Shown: positions 63,460 through 64,000 of the stretch, piece by piece
How positions within the stretch are numbered: the stretch's first letter is position 1
Layout of the letters: each line of letters begins with the position of its first letter
Origin: Paenibacillus dendritiformis
Lineage (GTDB): Bacteria; Bacillota; Bacilli; Paenibacillales; Paenibacillaceae
Direction of reading: 5' to 3'
NCBI RefSeq assembly: GCF_021654795.1
Contig: NZ_AP025344.1
Coordinates: 2,232,501 to 2,296,500 of the forward strand
DNA: 64,000 nt
Program-made: the position numbers and the translations under genes
The notes under the pieces: model-generated
The model's input: only the letters and a program-made list of their open reading frames with translations
Told to the model about the DNA's origin: nothing
Database searches by the model: none

Positions 63460-64000
63460 ATGGCATCAGATGCAGCAGTCGGCAGAGTCGTCACCTGGCC
63501 GAACTACAGCAAGGAGAATGTAGCGCAGGCCAGCAAGAAGGACGGCCAGACGCTGGGAAAAGATGAATTTTTGAAAATTTTGATTACGCAGCTGCAAAAT
63601 CAGGATCCGATGCAGCCGATGCAGGACCGGGACTTCATCGCGCAGATGGCCCAATTCAGCTCCGTCGAGCAGTTGATGAATATCCAGACCCAGCTCGGAA
63701 GCCTGCACCAGGCGCTCGGCATGTCTTCCAGCCTCATCGGCAAAGAGATCACATGGTACGGCAAGTCCGAGGATAAGGAATATCAGGTGGGCAAAGACGG
63801 TCAGGAGGACAAGAATCCGATATTGAGAACCGGCATCGTCGAGTCAATGATTATCCGCGAGGGCAAATCATACGCCAAGGTCGGGAAGGATGAAGTCGAC
63901 TTGAGCACGATCGCGGAAATTCGCGAACCGGGAGAAGCGCCTGGCACGGAAGAGCCGGAACAACCTCAACAGCCGGAGCAGCCTGGATCCGAGACGCCTG
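63460..64000 (+). CDS. flgD: Flagellar hook-capping protein FlgD (3' end outside window)
   Basis: 180 codons are visible and the frame is still open at the window end. The FlgD N-terminal signature is clear: LGKDEFLKILITQLQNQDPMQPMQDRDFIAQMAQFSSVEQLMNIQTQL, then a short SH3-like region. From residue ~155 it becomes Glu/Pro/Gln-rich (GEAPGTEEPEQPQQPEQ), which is unusual. ATG 63460 follows AGGGAGG. It caps the growing hook. Confidence 0.92.
   Translation, partial: MASDAAVGRVVTWPNYSKENVAQASKKDGQTLGKDEFLKILITQLQNQDPMQPMQDRDFIAQMAQFSSVEQLMNIQTQLGSLHQALGMSSSLIGKEITWYGKSEDKEYQVGKDGQEDKNPILRTGIVESMIIREGKSYAKVGKDEVDLSTIAEIREPGEAPGTEEPEQPQQPEQPGSETP

Overview
The window is a stretch of chromosome from a Gram-positive, flagellated, spore-former-type bacterium of the Bacillota, most likely a Paenibacillus or close relative. 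The evidence is the gene order fabG-acpP-fabF-rnc-smc-ftsY / ylxM-ffh-rpsP-khpA-rimM-trmD-rplS / rbgA-rnhB-ylqG-ylqH / sucCD-dprA-topA-trmFO-hslVU / flgBC-fliEFGHIJ-motE-fliK-flgD. This matches the single large Bacillus subtilis locus, but with GC-rich codons, lepB inserted after rplS, YraN and YifB/ComM inserted after ylqH, and ylqD, codV and codY missing from their usual places. The species assignment is inference.

Layout. 1-7756: fatty-acid synthesis genes (fabG tail, acpP, fabF), RNase III, SMC and FtsY, all on +. 7757-25546: an accessory block of about 18 kb that separates ftsY from ylxM-ffh. It opens with a 49-bp tandem repeat array (21 units, with a 343-bp higher-order period) and three units of a related ~140-bp repeat. 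It then holds a secreted RCC1/Asp-box protein, a candidate structured non-coding RNA, a branched-polyamine synthase homologue, a minus-strand set (SulP transporter, ArsR regulator, MFS transporter), glycolate oxidase glcDF, a double GNAT acetyltransferase, an RpiR regulator, a hemolysin-III/PAQR protein and a TipA-type MerR regulator. 25508-29418: the ylxM-ffh-rpsP-khpA and rimM-trmD genes. 29419-35982: a second accessory block. It holds a tiny sigma-D-type transcription unit for a 27-residue hydrophobic peptide, the eroded remains of a toxin-44 domain and a DUF5412 gene, a GH29 alpha-L-fucosidase with a divergent AraC regulator, a 2'-5' RNA ligase family protein and a secreted two-domain TIM-barrel protein.

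35983-42360: rplS, lepB, rbgA, another array of the repeat family, rnhB, the FliK-like/FlhB-tail-like pair ylqG-ylqH, and a YraN nuclease-fold gene. The YifB/ComM AAA+ gene lies opposite them. 44371-54098: succinyl-CoA synthetase, DprA, topoisomerase I, TrmFO and the HslVU protease. 54455-64000: the start of the flagellar (fla/che) operon from flgB to a truncated flgD. It encodes rod, MS-ring, switch, export ATPase and its regulators, the stator chaperone MotE, and hook-length and hook-cap proteins.

The most interesting items are: (i) the 27-residue peptide gene with a perfect GCCGATAT -10 box, RBS and terminator; (ii) a ~215-nt promoter-to-terminator transcript folding into a long rod; (iii) the repeat family found in three places, nested into a 7 x 49-bp superrepeat; (iv) a TipA-like gene with both a MerR-type 19-bp-spacer promoter and an internal RBS/ATG for a ligand-binding-only short form; (v) a sigma-D-like promoter in front of ylqG-ylqH. 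All identifications come from reading the sequence; no database search was run.
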